This document shows, one piece after another, positions 1-9,303 of a DNA stretch of 64,000 nt (its first letter is position 1; the number at the start of each line of letters is the position of its first letter). This DNA is from Hirschia sp. (GTDB lineage Bacteria; Pseudomonadota; Alphaproteobacteria; Caulobacterales; Hyphomonadaceae): assembly GCA_002709235.1 (NCBI GenBank), contig PAQI01000031.1:1-64000 (forward strand). The letters run 5' to 3'. The position numbers and the translations under genes are program-made. Under the pieces are notes generated by a model. The model had not been told where the DNA came from. It saw nothing but the letters and a program-made list of their open reading frames with translations, and did no database searches.

Positions 1-9
1 CTTGGCCAT
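1..9 (-). CDS. Possible first three codons of a leftward gene
   Basis: Read leftward, an ATG-GCC-AAG start lies at positions 9 to 1, preceded by GAGG about nine bases upstream. This could be the 5' end of a gene lying mainly outside the window. Three codons cannot be identified. I see no gene in 10-231. Confidence 0.2.
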
Positions 10-231
10 GGTGATGTCCTCGCTAGCTGAACTGACGGGACTTGCCCCGCATTGCATTCTGCCAGTCTGGACATATTCGCGCGACAGGCAAAGCCCTATT
101 CATCAGGGGGCCTCATCCGGTCACGGATATGGATATAACGCTACTGGTTAGGGAAGAAGTGCGTTGCGCGTCAATACGCAAGAGGGGCGAGCCCCCATTT
201 GACCACAGCTATTCGCAGTCTGCGTGGATGA

Positions 232-846
232 TTACCAGAACAACCAGCGCTTCTTGAGCTGTTTGCGGCAGCCCTGGATCTGGTGCTCATAGCGGTCAGC
301 ATTCGAATGTACACGGTTTGCAACGTCAATCAGCCAGCGCTTGGAACGCCATGTGCCGCGCTGATAGCCTGCCGGGCCTTCGTGATAGGCCAGGTAATGA
401 CCACGATAGTCGAACTGTTTCATGCCGGTCTTGCGGCCGGTCTGATTGACATACCAGCCAATGAAATCGACGGCATCGTCAAAATCATCGCGTTCTGCGC
501 CATTGTTTCCGGTGCTGCTGCGATATTCATCCCATGTCTGGTCGAGCGCCTGGGCGTATCCATATGCTGATGACGGGCGCTTCCCCGGCAGCAGGCCCAG
601 CATGCGACGTTCACCGCGCGCAGGCTTCGCATCATGACGAAACCCTGATTCTTGCCGAATAATCGCCAGCTGAAGTCCCATCGGCGCACCCCATTTCTTG
701 GAGGTCTTGCGGATGGCCGAATACCAGTCCCGATTTTCCTTCAGGATCTCGCATGCATTCTCCTGACGCTCTGGCGGCGCGGTTGCGCATGCGCCGAGGG
801 CGGAGAGGAAGGCGACGACAAGGAGGTATCTGGCATTCTTGATCAT
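232..846 (-). CDS. Lytic transglycosylase-like lipoprotein (SLT fold)
   Basis: A 204-aa protein with a lipoprotein signal: a hydrophobic stretch ends in the lipobox LGAC at about residue 20, so it should be lipidated and periplasmic. The body resembles transglycosylase SLT domains: a catalytic-type Glu in IIRQESGF (about residues 62-69), then a SAYGYAQALDQTWDEY segment and a YHEGPAGY segment near residue 155. Such enzymes cleave the glycan strands of peptidoglycan non-hydrolytically. The C-terminus is short and basic. It stands alone; the nearest gene is the leftward secreted hypothetical at 968. The family call rests on motifs; substrate and role are inference. Confidence 0.75.
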   Translation of the reverse strand: MIKNARYLLVVAFLSALGACATAPPERQENACEILKENRDWYSAIRKTSKKWGAPMGLQLAIIRQESGFRHDAKPARGERRMLGLLPGKRPSSAYGYAQALDQTWDEYRSSTGNNGAERDDFDDAVDFIGWYVNQTGRKTGMKQFDYRGHYLAYHEGPAGYQRGTWRSKRWLIDVANRVHSNADRYEHQIQGCRKQLKKRWLFW

Positions 847-967
847 GGGTGCACCATAACCTGTTCAGGTTAAATCTCAGGCCAAACCGATTCATCAAAT
901 TGCTCAAATCCTCTTTGCGGATCAGCAAGGGGTAAACCGGCCCAGATATGAGCAACAGCCTGTTTTC

Positions 968-1450
968 TCAGTTTTCCCTGAGGGCGTAATAACCGGTCAG
1001 AAAGCGTGCCTGACATTCAGCAAGATCTGCGGGAATCTCAAGCTCGTGCTGGCCAGCAGCCAGCAATAGTGTGCCAGTGACGCGCGTCACGATGTCATCA
1101 GCGCTGGCATAGGCATCGGGTGCACCGATCATGACGATATCGGAGAACAGCAGGTCGTCAGCCTCATATTCGGCAAGGGCTGTGGTGCAGCCATCAGCCG
1201 CCGGGGCAATCTCCCACATGGCTTCAAATCCAACCTTGTCGTCTGACTGCAGTGCGGCCTCACCGAAGTAAAGCTGCATGGAATCTTCCTCGCCCGGAAC
1301 CAGCAGATATGCCGTGGTGACCGGACGTGGTGCATCGTCAGCGATAAGCGGCGATTGTTGCGCCTGGGCGGGAAGGGTTGCGCATAGTGCGATGAAACTG
1401 GCCAGACAGGTCTTCAGCAGGGGGCTCATGGCGAATTTGAAACGGATCAT
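968..1450 (-). CDS. Secreted hypothetical protein
   Basis: About 160 aa, not recognised. I place the start at the ATG at 1450 because GAGGAG lies at suitable spacing and the protein then begins with a typical signal peptide: a basic start, a hydrophobic core (LLKTCLASFIALCATL) and the cleavage-type motif AQAQ. The open frame extends further upstream to 1537, but that part lacks coding character. The mature part is acidic and carries two cysteines that could form a disulfide. A periplasmic location is likely. No domain is recognised. Confidence 0.6.
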   Translation of the reverse strand: MIRFKFAMSPLLKTCLASFIALCATLPAQAQQSPLIADDAPRPVTTAYLLVPGEEDSMQLYFGEAALQSDDKVGFEAMWEIAPAADGCTTALAEYEADDLLFSDIVMIGAPDAYASADDIVTRVTGTLLLAAGQHELEIPADLAECQARFLTGYYALREN

Positions 1451-1590
1451 ATTGCGTCTCCTCATCTCTACACGGGGGCTTTGTCGACACGTCGGAATGT
1501 CCGATATCACGATCGGGTCTCGGTGACGATTTACCATATGTGCAAGGTTCAGCGACAGCAGTTAATGCAGGCATATTCGCCTCAACAAAA

Positions 1591-1617
1591 AAGAGCCGGC
1601 TGTTGAGCCGGCTCTTT
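1591..1617 (-). terminator. Rho-independent terminator of glnA
   Basis: A perfect 11-bp stem (AAGAGCCGGCT / AGCCGGCTCTT) with a short loop lies 26 bp beyond the glnA stop. On the minus strand it is followed by a T run, so it terminates leftward transcription of glnB-glnA. Confidence 0.9.
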
Positions 1618-1642
1618 CGCGTTTCGAACTGACAAGATCAGA

Positions 1643-3070
1643 TCAGCACTTGTAGTACATCTCGAACTCGACCGGGTGAGGGTGAAGTTCAAGGTTCATG
1701 ACTTCTTCCATCTTCAGATCGATGTAAGCGTCGATCTGGTCGTCATCGAACACACCGCCTGCTTTCAGGAACTCACGGTCGCCATCAAGGCTTTGAAGAG
1801 CTTCACGCAGTGAACCACAAACCTGTGGGATCATCTTGGCTTCTTCTGGCGGCAGGTCGTAAAGGTCCTTGTCCATGGCGTCGCCAGGGTGGATCTTGTT
1901 CTGGATACCGTCCAGGCCGGCCATCAGCAGCGCTGCGTAAGCCAGGTATGGGTTTGCACCCGGGTCAGGGAAGCGGGTTTCGATACGCTTGGCTTTTGGC
2001 GAAGAACCGTAAGGAATACGGATCGAGGCAGAGCGGTTACGTGCCGAATAGGCCAGCATCACAGGTGCTTCATAGCCGGGGACCAGACGCTTGTAGGAGT
2101 TGGTCAGCGGGTTTGTCAGCGCGTTCAGTGCCTTGGCGTGCTTGATGATACCGCCAATGTAGTAAAGGCAGGTCTCGGACAGGTCAGCATAGCCGTCGCC
2201 AGCAAATGTTGGCTTGCCGTCTTTCCAGATCGACTGGTGCACGTGCATGCCGGAACCGTTGTCCTTGTACATTGGCTTGGGCATGAATGTGGCGGTCTTG
2301 CCGTAGGATGCAGCCACGTTGTGGACCACATATTTGTATTCCTGCGTGCGGTCTGCCATTTCCAGCAGCTCGCCGAAGACCATGCCAAGCTCGTGCTGGC
2401 CAGGTGCAACTTCGTGGTGCTGCTTCTCTGGCTTCATGCCGAGCTCAGCCATCACGGTCAGCATTTCAGAACGCATGTCCTGGCACATGTCGACAGGCGG
2501 GACGGGGAAGTAACCGCCCTTTGGACCGGGGCGGTGGCCCATGTTTCCGGTCTCATAGGACTTGGCCGAGTTCACCGGCAGTTCCGTGGAGTCAAAGGAG
2601 TAGCCCGTGTTGTGCGGCTCGATCGACCATTTGACGTCGTCAAAGACGAAGAATTCTGGCTCTGGACCGAAATAGGCCGTGTCACCAATACCGGTGGATT
2701 TCAGGTAGTCCATGGCGTTCTTGGCGGAGGAACGCGGGTCACGGTTATAGCGTGTCATCGTGCCCGGGTTCAGGATGTCACACATCAGCGTGACGGTGGT
2801 TTCCTGGAAGAACGGGTCTACCTTGGCCGTTGAAGCATCAGGCATCAGAACCATGTCTGACTCGTTGATGGCCTTCCAGCCAGCAATGGAGGAACCATCA
2901 AACATGGTGCCGTCAACGAACATGTCTTCGTCAACTGCATCCGCAGTAAACGTGACGTGCTGCAGTTTCCCGCGAACATCGGTAAAGCGCAGGTCAACGT
3001 AACTTGCGTCTTTTTCCTTGATTAGCTTCAGTACGTTTTCGGACACGGAGGCCTCCTTGGTAAGTGCCAT
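1643..3070 (-). CDS. glnA: Type I glutamine synthetase
   Basis: 475 aa, full length for GSI-beta enzymes. It condenses glutamate and ammonia to glutamine with ATP and is the main ammonium-assimilating enzyme, a cytoplasmic dodecamer. Visible signatures include [10 protein letters not shown] (about 56-65), the substrate/metal loop [10 protein letters not shown] (271-280), the PGYEAPV region (331-337) and the adenylylation loop [10 protein letters not shown] with Tyr404, the usual target of GlnE. It lies 81 bp downstream of glnB on the same strand, the common alphaproteobacterial pair, and ends at a strong terminator. Control by PII and adenylylation is expected from the family and the conserved Tyr. 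Confidence 0.98.
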   Translation of the reverse strand: MALTKEASVSENVLKLIKEKDASYVDLRFTDVRGKLQHVTFTADAVDEDMFVDGTMFDGSSIAGWKAINESDMVLMPDASTAKVDPFFQETTVTLMCDILNPGTMTRYNRDPRSSAKNAMDYLKSTGIGDTAYFGPEPEFFVFDDVKWSIEPHNTGYSFDSTELPVNSAKSYETGNMGHRPGPKGGYFPVPPVDMCQDMRSEMLTVMAELGMKPEKQHHEVAPGQHELGMVFGELLEMADRTQEYKYVVHNVAASYGKTATFMPKPMYKDNGSGMHVHQSIWKDGKPTFAGDGYADLSETCLYYIGGIIKHAKALNALTNPLTNSYKRLVPGYEAPVMLAYSARNRSASIRIPYGSSPKAKRIETRFPDPGANPYLAYAALLMAGLDGIQNKIHPGDAMDKDLYDLPPEEAKMIPQVCGSLREALQSLDGDREFLKAGGVFDDDQIDAYIDLKMEEVMNLELHPHPVEFEMYYKC

Positions 3071-3151
3071 TGTTTATTATTTCAGGTCAGCTGGCCTGTC
3101 GCTTCGACTAACCATATTTGCATATGGCCCGCCAGCTGCTTGATGCGGATT

Positions 3152-3517
<366 letters not shown>

Positions 3518-3763
3518 CTATATTCGAAAGTGCATACGCTGGCGAATTTGCGACCGGTCTAGCGCAATAATTTACCGCGACAACAGGGTATAAACCCCAA
3601 CCTTGGCTGTTCTTGCCTGCGCGTGCCTGAAGCATGGGCGCCCCCGCCCAAGAATTGTTCGATTAGCATTGATAACGAGCGTGCTTTTTGTTGCAATCTC
3701 TAAGGAACTGTTCCTTGTCCTATAATCATCAAAGGACGACAGTCCTCAAGGGGTAGCGTAACA

Positions 3764-5311
3764 ATGTATCGAGTATTGAGCCGGGATCAGATGGCAACAG
3801 CTGAAAAGCTGGCAATGGCGGCAGGGCGATCCCGGGAAAGTCTCATCCAAATCGCAAGCACAGCCTGTGCGGCGCAAATCCTGAAACGCTGGCCTTATGA
3901 ACATGTCATCATCTTGTGCGGTCCGGGCGGAAATGGAACGGATGGTCTCGTCATCGCAAAACAACTGCAATCCGAAGAACGTGATGTACATGTGATCTTC
4001 TATGACCCCAGCGGAGACGGTCAGGCGCTGACGCCAGCGCTCGAATTGTCGGGCTGGGAAGGGGAGGTCAATGTCTTCGATGATGGTTTCGACGGCGATT
4101 TCAGTCAGATCTTCAATGATTTCGAGCAGGATTTCATCTTTGTGGATGCCTTGTTCGGTATCGGCCTCAACAGGGCGCTGGAAGGCAAGGTGAAGGCGCT
4201 CGTAGAGGCGGTCATCGCGGCAGAGGCACCCGTCTTGTCTGTCGATGTGCCCTCCGGTCTCAACGGCGATCATTCGGATCTGCCAGGCACTTTTATTCGC
4301 GCGGATGTCACAGTGACGTTCGAAGCGCTCAAGCCAGTTCATCTGCTTGAGCCAGCGGCGAGCACATGCGGGGAACTGGTCGTTGTTCCACTCAAATTGG
4401 GTGAGGACATTATCCAGAGCACTGGCCCACAGGCACGGGTCAACGATCCAGATGGCTGGAGTGCGGCTCTACCATGGCCCACACGAAGCGATCACAAGCA
4501 CAAGCGTGGGCGACTGGGGGTTATCTCCGGCCCTGCAGGTTCAACGGGGGCTGCCAGGATGGCGGCACTGGCGGGCCTGAGAATGGGCGCAGGTGTCGTG
4601 ACCATGTATGCAGCGCCAGATGCTTTGAGAGAGCTATCCTACAATAATCTGGAAATCATGAATCAGGTTTACGCCAGGCAATCGGAATTGTCTGACAAGC
4701 TGGCCAAAACAGATGTGGTCATTGTCGGCCCGGCATCCGGCCTGACCGTCGAGACCCGTCAGCATGTGCTCTCCTGTCTGCGCGCATCCAGGAAAATGGT
4801 CATCGATGCGGATGCATTGAGCGTCTTTTCGGAGGATCCGCGCACCCTGATGGAGGGACTGCATGCTGAATGTGTGCTGACACCCCATGTCGGTGAATTC
4901 GAACGCATATTTCCTGAGCTTCTGTCTTCATCGGTCAATCGCATGGAGGCTGTTCGCAAGGCACAGGCGCGTGCGGGTTGCACGATCCTGCTCAAGGGGG
5001 CCGATACGATCATCAGCGCCGGGCAGGAGCGCCAGACCGTTGATGTGCACGGATCGCCCTGGCTGGCGACCGCGGGCTCGGGCGATGTGCTGGCCGGGAT
5101 GATTGGCGGATTGATGACGCAGGGCATGCCAGCCTATGAGGCCGCATGTGCTGCTGTCTGGATGCATGGTGAAGCCTCGCTTCAGCTGGGGCCGGGACTG
5201 ATCGCGGGTGATCTGATTTCGCAGATACCAGCTGTCCTGAAATCGCTCTATCAACAATCAGAACCAGGCAGGACAGACCGACGCAGCAAGGTCATCACCA
5301 CCTTCAGCTGA
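3764..5311 (+). CDS. nnr: Bifunctional NAD(P)H-hydrate epimerase / ADP-dependent dehydratase
   Basis: 515 aa, the length of the fused enzyme. The N-terminal half (about 1-215) is a YjeF_N epimerase domain with the nucleotide loop CGPGGNGTDGLV near residue 51 and DALFGIGLNR near 128. The C-terminal half (about 235-500) is a ribokinase-like dehydratase domain with GPAGSTGAARMAALAGLR and the late motif GSGDVLAGMIGGL. Together they repair hydrated NADH and NADPH. A TATAAT at 3721-3726 could be its -10 element, with no good -35. tRNA-Leu follows 97 bp downstream. Confidence 0.95.
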   Translation: MYRVLSRDQMATAEKLAMAAGRSRESLIQIASTACAAQILKRWPYEHVIILCGPGGNGTDGLVIAKQLQSEERDVHVIFYDPSGDGQALTPALELSGWEGEVNVFDDGFDGDFSQIFNDFEQDFIFVDALFGIGLNRALEGKVKALVEAVIAAEAPVLSVDVPSGLNGDHSDLPGTFIRADVTVTFEALKPVHLLEPAASTCGELVVVPLKLGEDIIQSTGPQARVNDPDGWSAALPWPTRSDHKHKRGRLGVISGPAGSTGAARMAALAGLRMGAGVVTMYAAPDALRELSYNNLEIMNQVYARQSELSDKLAKTDVVIVGPASGLTVETRQHVLSCLRASRKMVIDADALSVFSEDPRTLMEGLHAECVLTPHVGEFERIFPELLSSSVNRMEAVRKAQARAGCTILLKGADTIISAGQERQTVDVHGSPWLATAGSGDVLAGMIGGLMTQGMPAYEAACAAVWMHGEASLQLGPGLIAGDLISQIPAVLKSLYQQSEPGRTDRRSKVITTFS

Positions 5312-5408
5312 CATGCTGAAAACACAGGCTGAAAACACGGTCTGCAAGTTTTTTCACGCAGGTCTTGAGTTTTTGCGCGTTTGCACCTTTATAACGCGCT
5401 TCCAATGT

Positions 5409-5493
5409 GCGGATGTGGCGAAATTGGTAGACGCACCAGATTTAGGTTCTGGCGCTGAGAGGCGTGGGGGTTCAAGTCCCTCCATCCGCACCA
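5409..5493 (+). tRNA. tRNA-Leu (anticodon TAG)
   Basis: 85 nt including an encoded CCA. The acceptor stem GCGGATG/CATCCGC pairs perfectly. The D arm contains AAATTGGTAGACGC, the anticodon stem-loop is CCAGA-TTTAGGT-TCTGG (anticodon TAG), a long variable arm typical of tRNA-Leu follows, and the T arm has GGTTCAAGTCC. Confidence 0.97.
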
Positions 5494-5552
5494 TTGGGAA
5501 ATTACGGGCGAAATGACCTGATCCCCCAGTTACAGTTTATACCAGTCACCGT

Positions 5553-6395
5553 TCAAAGACGTTCAGCGTGCCATTTCACGTGCTCGGCCATGAAGGTCGA
5601 GATGAAATAATAGGAATGGTCATAGCCTTCCTGCATGCGGATCGTGGCTTTCTGTCCAGATTTCTCGCAGGCCTCTTTCAGCAATTGCGATTTGAGCTGG
5701 TCTTCTAGAAAGCCATCGGCTGTGCCCTGGTCAACCAGCAGGTCAGGCACTTTTGCGCCATCCTCGATCAGCGCGCAGGCATCATAGTCACGCCAAAGAT
5801 CCTTGTCGTCAGCCCCCAGATAACCGCCTAGCGCCTTCTCGCCCCAGGGACAGTTGAGCGGCGAGACAATCGGCGCGAATGCAGACACAGAGCGATAGGT
5901 GTCCGCATTGCGTAGCCCGATGGTCAGCGCGCCATGCCCCCCCATGGAATGACCGGTAATGCCCTGCCGGTTGAGATCGACCGGATAGTGCTCCGCCACA
6001 AAGGCAGGCAGCTCTTTTTCGATATAGTCCCGCATCCGGTAATGCGTCTTGAAAGGCGGCTCCAGCGCATTGACGTAAAAGCCCGCACCCAGCCCGAAAT
6101 CATAGGCACCTTCAGGATCATCCGGCACACCATCCCCACGCGGCGAGGTATCGGGCGCAATGAAGATAATCCCATGCTCTGCACATGCCGCGCGATACTC
6201 GCCCTTGTCGGTGACATTGGCATGGGTGCAGGTCAGCCCGGACAGATACCAGAGCACAGGCAGCTTCGCGCCATGCTCATGATCGGGAATATAGATGGAA
6301 AATGTCATATCCGTCCCGGTCGCGGAGGATGCGTGTTTTACCACACCCTGCACACCGCCATGACTGCGATTGGTCGAAAGCGTTTCGTGGGTCAT
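5553..6395 (-). CDS. fghA: S-formylglutathione hydrolase
   Basis: 280 aa, the usual length. The start is the ATG at 6395 (MTHETLS) with GGAAAC upstream; the frame stays open further, but that extension only translates a repeat. It hydrolyses S-formylglutathione to formate and glutathione, the second step of formaldehyde detoxification. Features are the esterase-D fold, the oxyanion region YLSGLTC (about 54-60) and the nucleophile elbow GHSMGGHGAL (about 147-156), with Asp and His expected in DQGTADGF and the late GYDHSYYF. frmA lies 0.7 kb upstream on the same strand, separated by repeats and a dead gene. Confidence 0.95.
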   Translation of the reverse strand: MTHETLSTNRSHGGVQGVVKHASSATGTDMTFSIYIPDHEHGAKLPVLWYLSGLTCTHANVTDKGEYRAACAEHGIIFIAPDTSPRGDGVPDDPEGAYDFGLGAGFYVNALEPPFKTHYRMRDYIEKELPAFVAEHYPVDLNRQGITGHSMGGHGALTIGLRNADTYRSVSAFAPIVSPLNCPWGEKALGGYLGADDKDLWRDYDACALIEDGAKVPDLLVDQGTADGFLEDQLKSQLLKEACEKSGQKATIRMQEGYDHSYYFISTFMAEHVKWHAERL

Positions 6396-6410
6396 ATATC
6401 TGTTTCCTTG

Positions 6411-6545
6411 TATCCATCCTTCGAGACGGGCCCCCTCAGTCCTTCGAGACGCTGCTGCGCAGCTCCTCAGGATGAGGGGCAACCACCAATCCTCATCCTG
6501 AGGAGGGCAAAGCCCGTCTCGAAGGATGGAAGCCACCCGTCTCGA
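6411..6545 (+). repeat. Palindromic REP-like repeat (CCTTCGAGAC family)
   Basis: Several copies of a module of the type TCCTTCGAGACG ... CTCCTCAGGATGAGG occur here in both orientations, so the tract can fold into long hairpins. The same family is at 6897-7076 and 55770-55818. It lies just upstream of fghA and separates it from the GIY-YIG relic. Confidence 0.85.
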
Positions 6546-6560
6546 AGGACGAGGCGTTTC

Positions 6561-6872
6561 TCAATCATCTCGCATCTTGCGGCGACGCGATGCCAATGCA
6601 GGCAAATCATCAAACCGCCCTGCAATCACGGCTTCCTTCTTGTCCCGTCTCCAACCCTTGAGCTGCCGCTCAAACGCAACAGCCTGAACAGCGTCGGGAA
6701 ATTGTGCGCACCATGCCAGTTCAACGGGCCGCCGCGATCGGGTCCATGCATCTTCATAGGTGCCCACATTGTGTTCAGCGACCCGTGTCTCGATGTCGTC
6801 TCCACGATAGAAGCCGACATAATATTTTCCGTCAGCGCATCTGAGTATTTAGACCCAAACCTCTGTTCCCAT
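6561..6872 (-). pseudogene. GIY-YIG endonuclease-like gene broken by an in-frame stop
   Basis: Reading leftward from the ATG at 6872 gives MGTEVWV, then TAA at 6851-6849, then ILRCADGKYYVGFYRGDD and a continuous frame to 6561. Without the stop it would be a 103-aa GIY-YIG domain protein of the small UPF0213/YhbQ type, with the stop at the tyrosine of the 'VYILR' strand and the second motif YYVGFYRG intact. A one-base change of TAT or TAC explains the TAA. The downstream part could restart from the GTG at 6767 but would then lack both signature tyrosines. It lies between two blocks of palindromic repeats. A sequencing error is the alternative. Confidence 0.75.
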
Positions 6873-6896
6873 AATGCGCACCCCTCGCATCGGTTC

Positions 6897-7076
6897 CTCG
6901 TCCTTCGAGATGCGGGTTACACCCGCTCCTCAGGATGAGGAACCTGACCACCAAACCACCAGGCCTCATCCTGAGGAATGGTCAAAGACCACGTCTCGAA
7001 GGACGAGGCGCTCTCCCGATCAGCCATCCACCTCATCCTGAGGAGCTGCGCAGCAGCGTCACGAAGGACTGAGGGG
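6897..7076 (+). repeat. Palindromic REP-like repeat block (CCTTCGAGAC family)
   Basis: Alternating forward and reverse copies of CGTCCTTCGAGA and CTCATCCTGAGGA occupy this gap between frmA and the GIY-YIG relic. They match the block at 6411-6545, so the relic is bracketed by copies of one repeat family. Confidence 0.85.
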
Positions 7077-7087
7077 GGTATGCCCCA

Positions 7088-8197
7088 TCAAAACACCACC
7101 ACGGACCGGATCGACTCACCTGCATGCATCAGGTCAAAGCCCTTGTTGATCTCTTCCAGCGTCAGCGTGTGGGTGATCATCGGGTCGATCTCGATCTTGC
7201 CGTTCATGTACCAGTCCACGATCTTCGGCACATCCGTACGCCCGCGTGCGCCACCAAATGCGGTGCCTTTCCAGACCCTGCCCGTGACCAGCTGGAAGGG
7301 GCGGGTGGCAATCTCCTTGCCTGCCTCGGCCACGCCGATAATGATGCTTTCGCCCCAGCCGCGGTGACACGCCTCCAGCGCCTGACGCATGACATCCGTG
7401 CTTCCGGTGCAGTCAAACGTATAGTCAGCCCCTCCATCCGTCAGCGCCACAAGATGCGCCACGATATCGCCATCGACCTTTTTCGGGTTCACGAAATGGG
7501 TCATGCCAAACTTGCGACCCCAGTCTTCCTTGTCGTCATTGATATCGACACCGACAATCATGTCAGCCCCCGCCATGCGGGCGCCCTGAATGACGTTGAG
7601 GCCAATTCCGCCCAGTCCGAACACGATCACATTTGCACCCGGTTCGACCTTGGCCGTATTGGTCACAGCGCCCACACCCGTGGTCACGCCACAGCCGATA
7701 TAACAGGCCTTGTCGAAGGGTGCGTCGTCGCGGATTTTCGCCAGCGCGATCTCCGGCAATACGGTGAAATTGGAAAAGGTCGAGCAGCCCATATAGTGAT
7801 AGACGGTCTGGCCCTTGTAGGAAAAGCGGCTCGTGCCATCCGGCATCACGCCCTTGCCCTGGGTAGCGCGGATGGATGTGCAAAGATTGGTCTTCTGCGA
7901 CGTACAGCTTTTGCACTGGCGACATTCCGGTGTGTAGAGCGGGATCACGTGATCGCCCGGCTTCAGTGACGTCACACCCTTGCCGACTTCGCGCACAATG
8001 CCCGCGCCTTCATGGCCCAGAATGGATGGGAAGATGCCCTCGGAATCAAAACCGTCCAGCGTGTAAGCATCCGTGTGGCAGATCCCCGTGGCCATGATCT
8101 CCACCAGCACCTCGCCATCCTTCGGCCCTTCAAGGTCAAGCTCAACGATTTCCAGCGGTTTCTTGGCTTCAAAGGCAACAGCGGCGCGCGTTTTCAT
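7088..8197 (-). CDS. frmA: S-(hydroxymethyl)glutathione dehydrogenase (class III alcohol dehydrogenase)
   Basis: 369 aa, full length. It oxidises S-hydroxymethylglutathione, formed from formaldehyde and glutathione, to S-formylglutathione with NAD+. Visible are the catalytic zinc ligand segment [12 protein letters not shown] (about 37-48), GHEGAGIV (about 61-68), the structural-zinc cysteines in [15 protein letters not shown] (about 92-106), and the Rossmann motif GLGGIGLNV (about 194-202). It is transcribed away from the LysR-type gene at 8304, suggesting control through the shared 106-bp intergenic region. Its product is the substrate of fghA downstream. Confidence 0.97.
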   Translation of the reverse strand: MKTRAAVAFEAKKPLEIVELDLEGPKDGEVLVEIMATGICHTDAYTLDGFDSEGIFPSILGHEGAGIVREVGKGVTSLKPGDHVIPLYTPECRQCKSCTSQKTNLCTSIRATQGKGVMPDGTSRFSYKGQTVYHYMGCSTFSNFTVLPEIALAKIRDDAPFDKACYIGCGVTTGVGAVTNTAKVEPGANVIVFGLGGIGLNVIQGARMAGADMIVGVDINDDKEDWGRKFGMTHFVNPKKVDGDIVAHLVALTDGGADYTFDCTGSTDVMRQALEACHRGWGESIIIGVAEAGKEIATRPFQLVTGRVWKGTAFGGARGRTDVPKIVDWYMNGKIEIDPMITHTLTLEEINKGFDLMHAGESIRSVVVF

Positions 8198-8233
8198 ATC
8201 GGATGCTCTCCCGGTCTTGGAATAATTGTGGAT

Positions 8234-8250
8234 CGATTTTTGCTGAATCG
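8234..8250. promoter_or_regulatory. Candidate LysR-type operator
   Basis: CGATT-N7-AATCG, an interrupted inverted repeat, sits in the divergent gap between frmA and the LysR-type gene. Spacing and position suit a LysR-family binding site; this is inference from context. Confidence 0.4.
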
Positions 8251-8303
8251 AAGTCTATATCCTTTTGTCCGGCAATTTAATTTTTATCTCATGCAATAAT
8301 CAG

Positions 8304-9197
8304 ATGACAGACACTTCCGATTTATGGGCCCGGATCGATGCATTCCTCGCCGTGGCCCAGGCGCAGAGCTTTACCCGTGCCGCACAGGCGCTGGGCGTAT
8401 CGGTATCCAATGTCAGCCGCCGCGTGAGTGCGCTGGAGGATTATCTCGGCACGCGCTTGATCTCGCGGACCACACGGCGGCTGAACCTCACCGAAGCCGG
8501 GCGACTGTTCGAGCAGAAATGCAGGCACCTCCAGAATGAACGCGACGCCGCGCTGGAATCGATCATGTCGGGCGGTGACACGCTGCGCGGGCCCATCCGC
8601 ATCACCTGTTCTGTGGCGTTTGGTGAGCGGTCCATCGTGCCGATCCTCAACCGGTTTGCATTGCTGCATCCTGATGTAACGCTGGAAATCAATCTGACCA
8701 ATTCCATCCTCGACATCATATCCGAAGGCTATGATCTGGGCGTGCGCACTGGCGATCCATCCGGAGACCGGCTGGAGAGTAAACGTCTCGGCGAACGCAG
8801 CCTGCATCTATGCGCATCATCGGACTATCTTGGCAGCCATCCACCGATAGAGCGCATTCAGGATCTGGATCAGCATCGCTGCCTGCTCGGCAATGCGCGC
8901 GACTGGACCTTCACCGTCAATGGCCGTCAGACATTGTTCCGGCCCAATAGTGCGTGGCGCTGCAATAATGGCTTTGGCGTGCTCGATGCCGCCCTGCAGG
9001 GGCTGGGGGTTTGCCAGTTGCCGGATTTCTATGTCGACCAGCATTTCGGGAATGGGCGGCTCGTGGAACTGCTCGAAGAGTTCCGTCCGCTCGATCAACC
9101 GATCTGGGCGGTCTATCCATCATCGGCCCGATCCCGACAGCGTGTGCAGGCGCTCGTCGCGTTTCTGTCTGATGAAATGTCAGCTTCAGGTGAGTGA
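8304..9197 (+). CDS. LysR-family transcriptional regulator
   Basis: 297 aa. An N-terminal winged helix (about 1-62) has the signature AQSFTRAAQALGVSVSNVSRRVSALEDYLG spread over residues 15-44, followed by the TTRRLNLTEAGR wing. The remainder is a periplasmic-binding-like effector domain starting about residue 92 (LRGPIRITC). I prefer the ATG at 8304 (MTDTSDLW) because the upstream frame is not coding-like. It is divergent from frmA and so a plausible regulator of the formaldehyde genes, but its effector is unknown; members of this CrgA-like subgroup regulate many adjacent oxidoreductases. Confidence 0.9.
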   Translation: MTDTSDLWARIDAFLAVAQAQSFTRAAQALGVSVSNVSRRVSALEDYLGTRLISRTTRRLNLTEAGRLFEQKCRHLQNERDAALESIMSGGDTLRGPIRITCSVAFGERSIVPILNRFALLHPDVTLEINLTNSILDIISEGYDLGVRTGDPSGDRLESKRLGERSLHLCASSDYLGSHPPIERIQDLDQHRCLLGNARDWTFTVNGRQTLFRPNSAWRCNNGFGVLDAALQGLGVCQLPDFYVDQHFGNGRLVELLEEFRPLDQPIWAVYPSSARSRQRVQALVAFLSDEMSASGE

Positions 9198-9231
9198 CGT
9201 CAATTCATCCAGTCACATGGCCCCGCAATGG

Positions 9232-9276
9232 ACTTGACACTGTCAAGCGGAAGGGTAACCTGATAGTGTCAAGTCG
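9232..9276. promoter_or_regulatory. Palindromic operator cluster upstream of the NnrU-like gene
   Basis: CTTGACACTGTCAAG at 9234-9248 is a perfect 15-bp palindrome, and AGTGTCAAGTC at 9266-9276 is the exact reverse complement of GACTTGACACT at 9232-9242. Such spaced TTGACA/TGTCAA half-sites look like binding sites for a dimeric repressor, for example TetR-like, and overlap a TTGACA -35-like hexamer. No cognate regulator gene is obvious nearby. Confidence 0.55.
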
Positions 9277-9303
9277 ATGGGTGATTGGGGGCGACAGCTG
9301 GCA

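Noticed and set aside
1889-2833. Rightward 314-codon frame opposite glnA
   Set aside because: Antisense shadow of a highly conserved gene.
5409-5493. tRNA-Leu as a casposon or island attachment site
   Set aside because: No duplicated tRNA 3' end and no mobile genes lie next to it.
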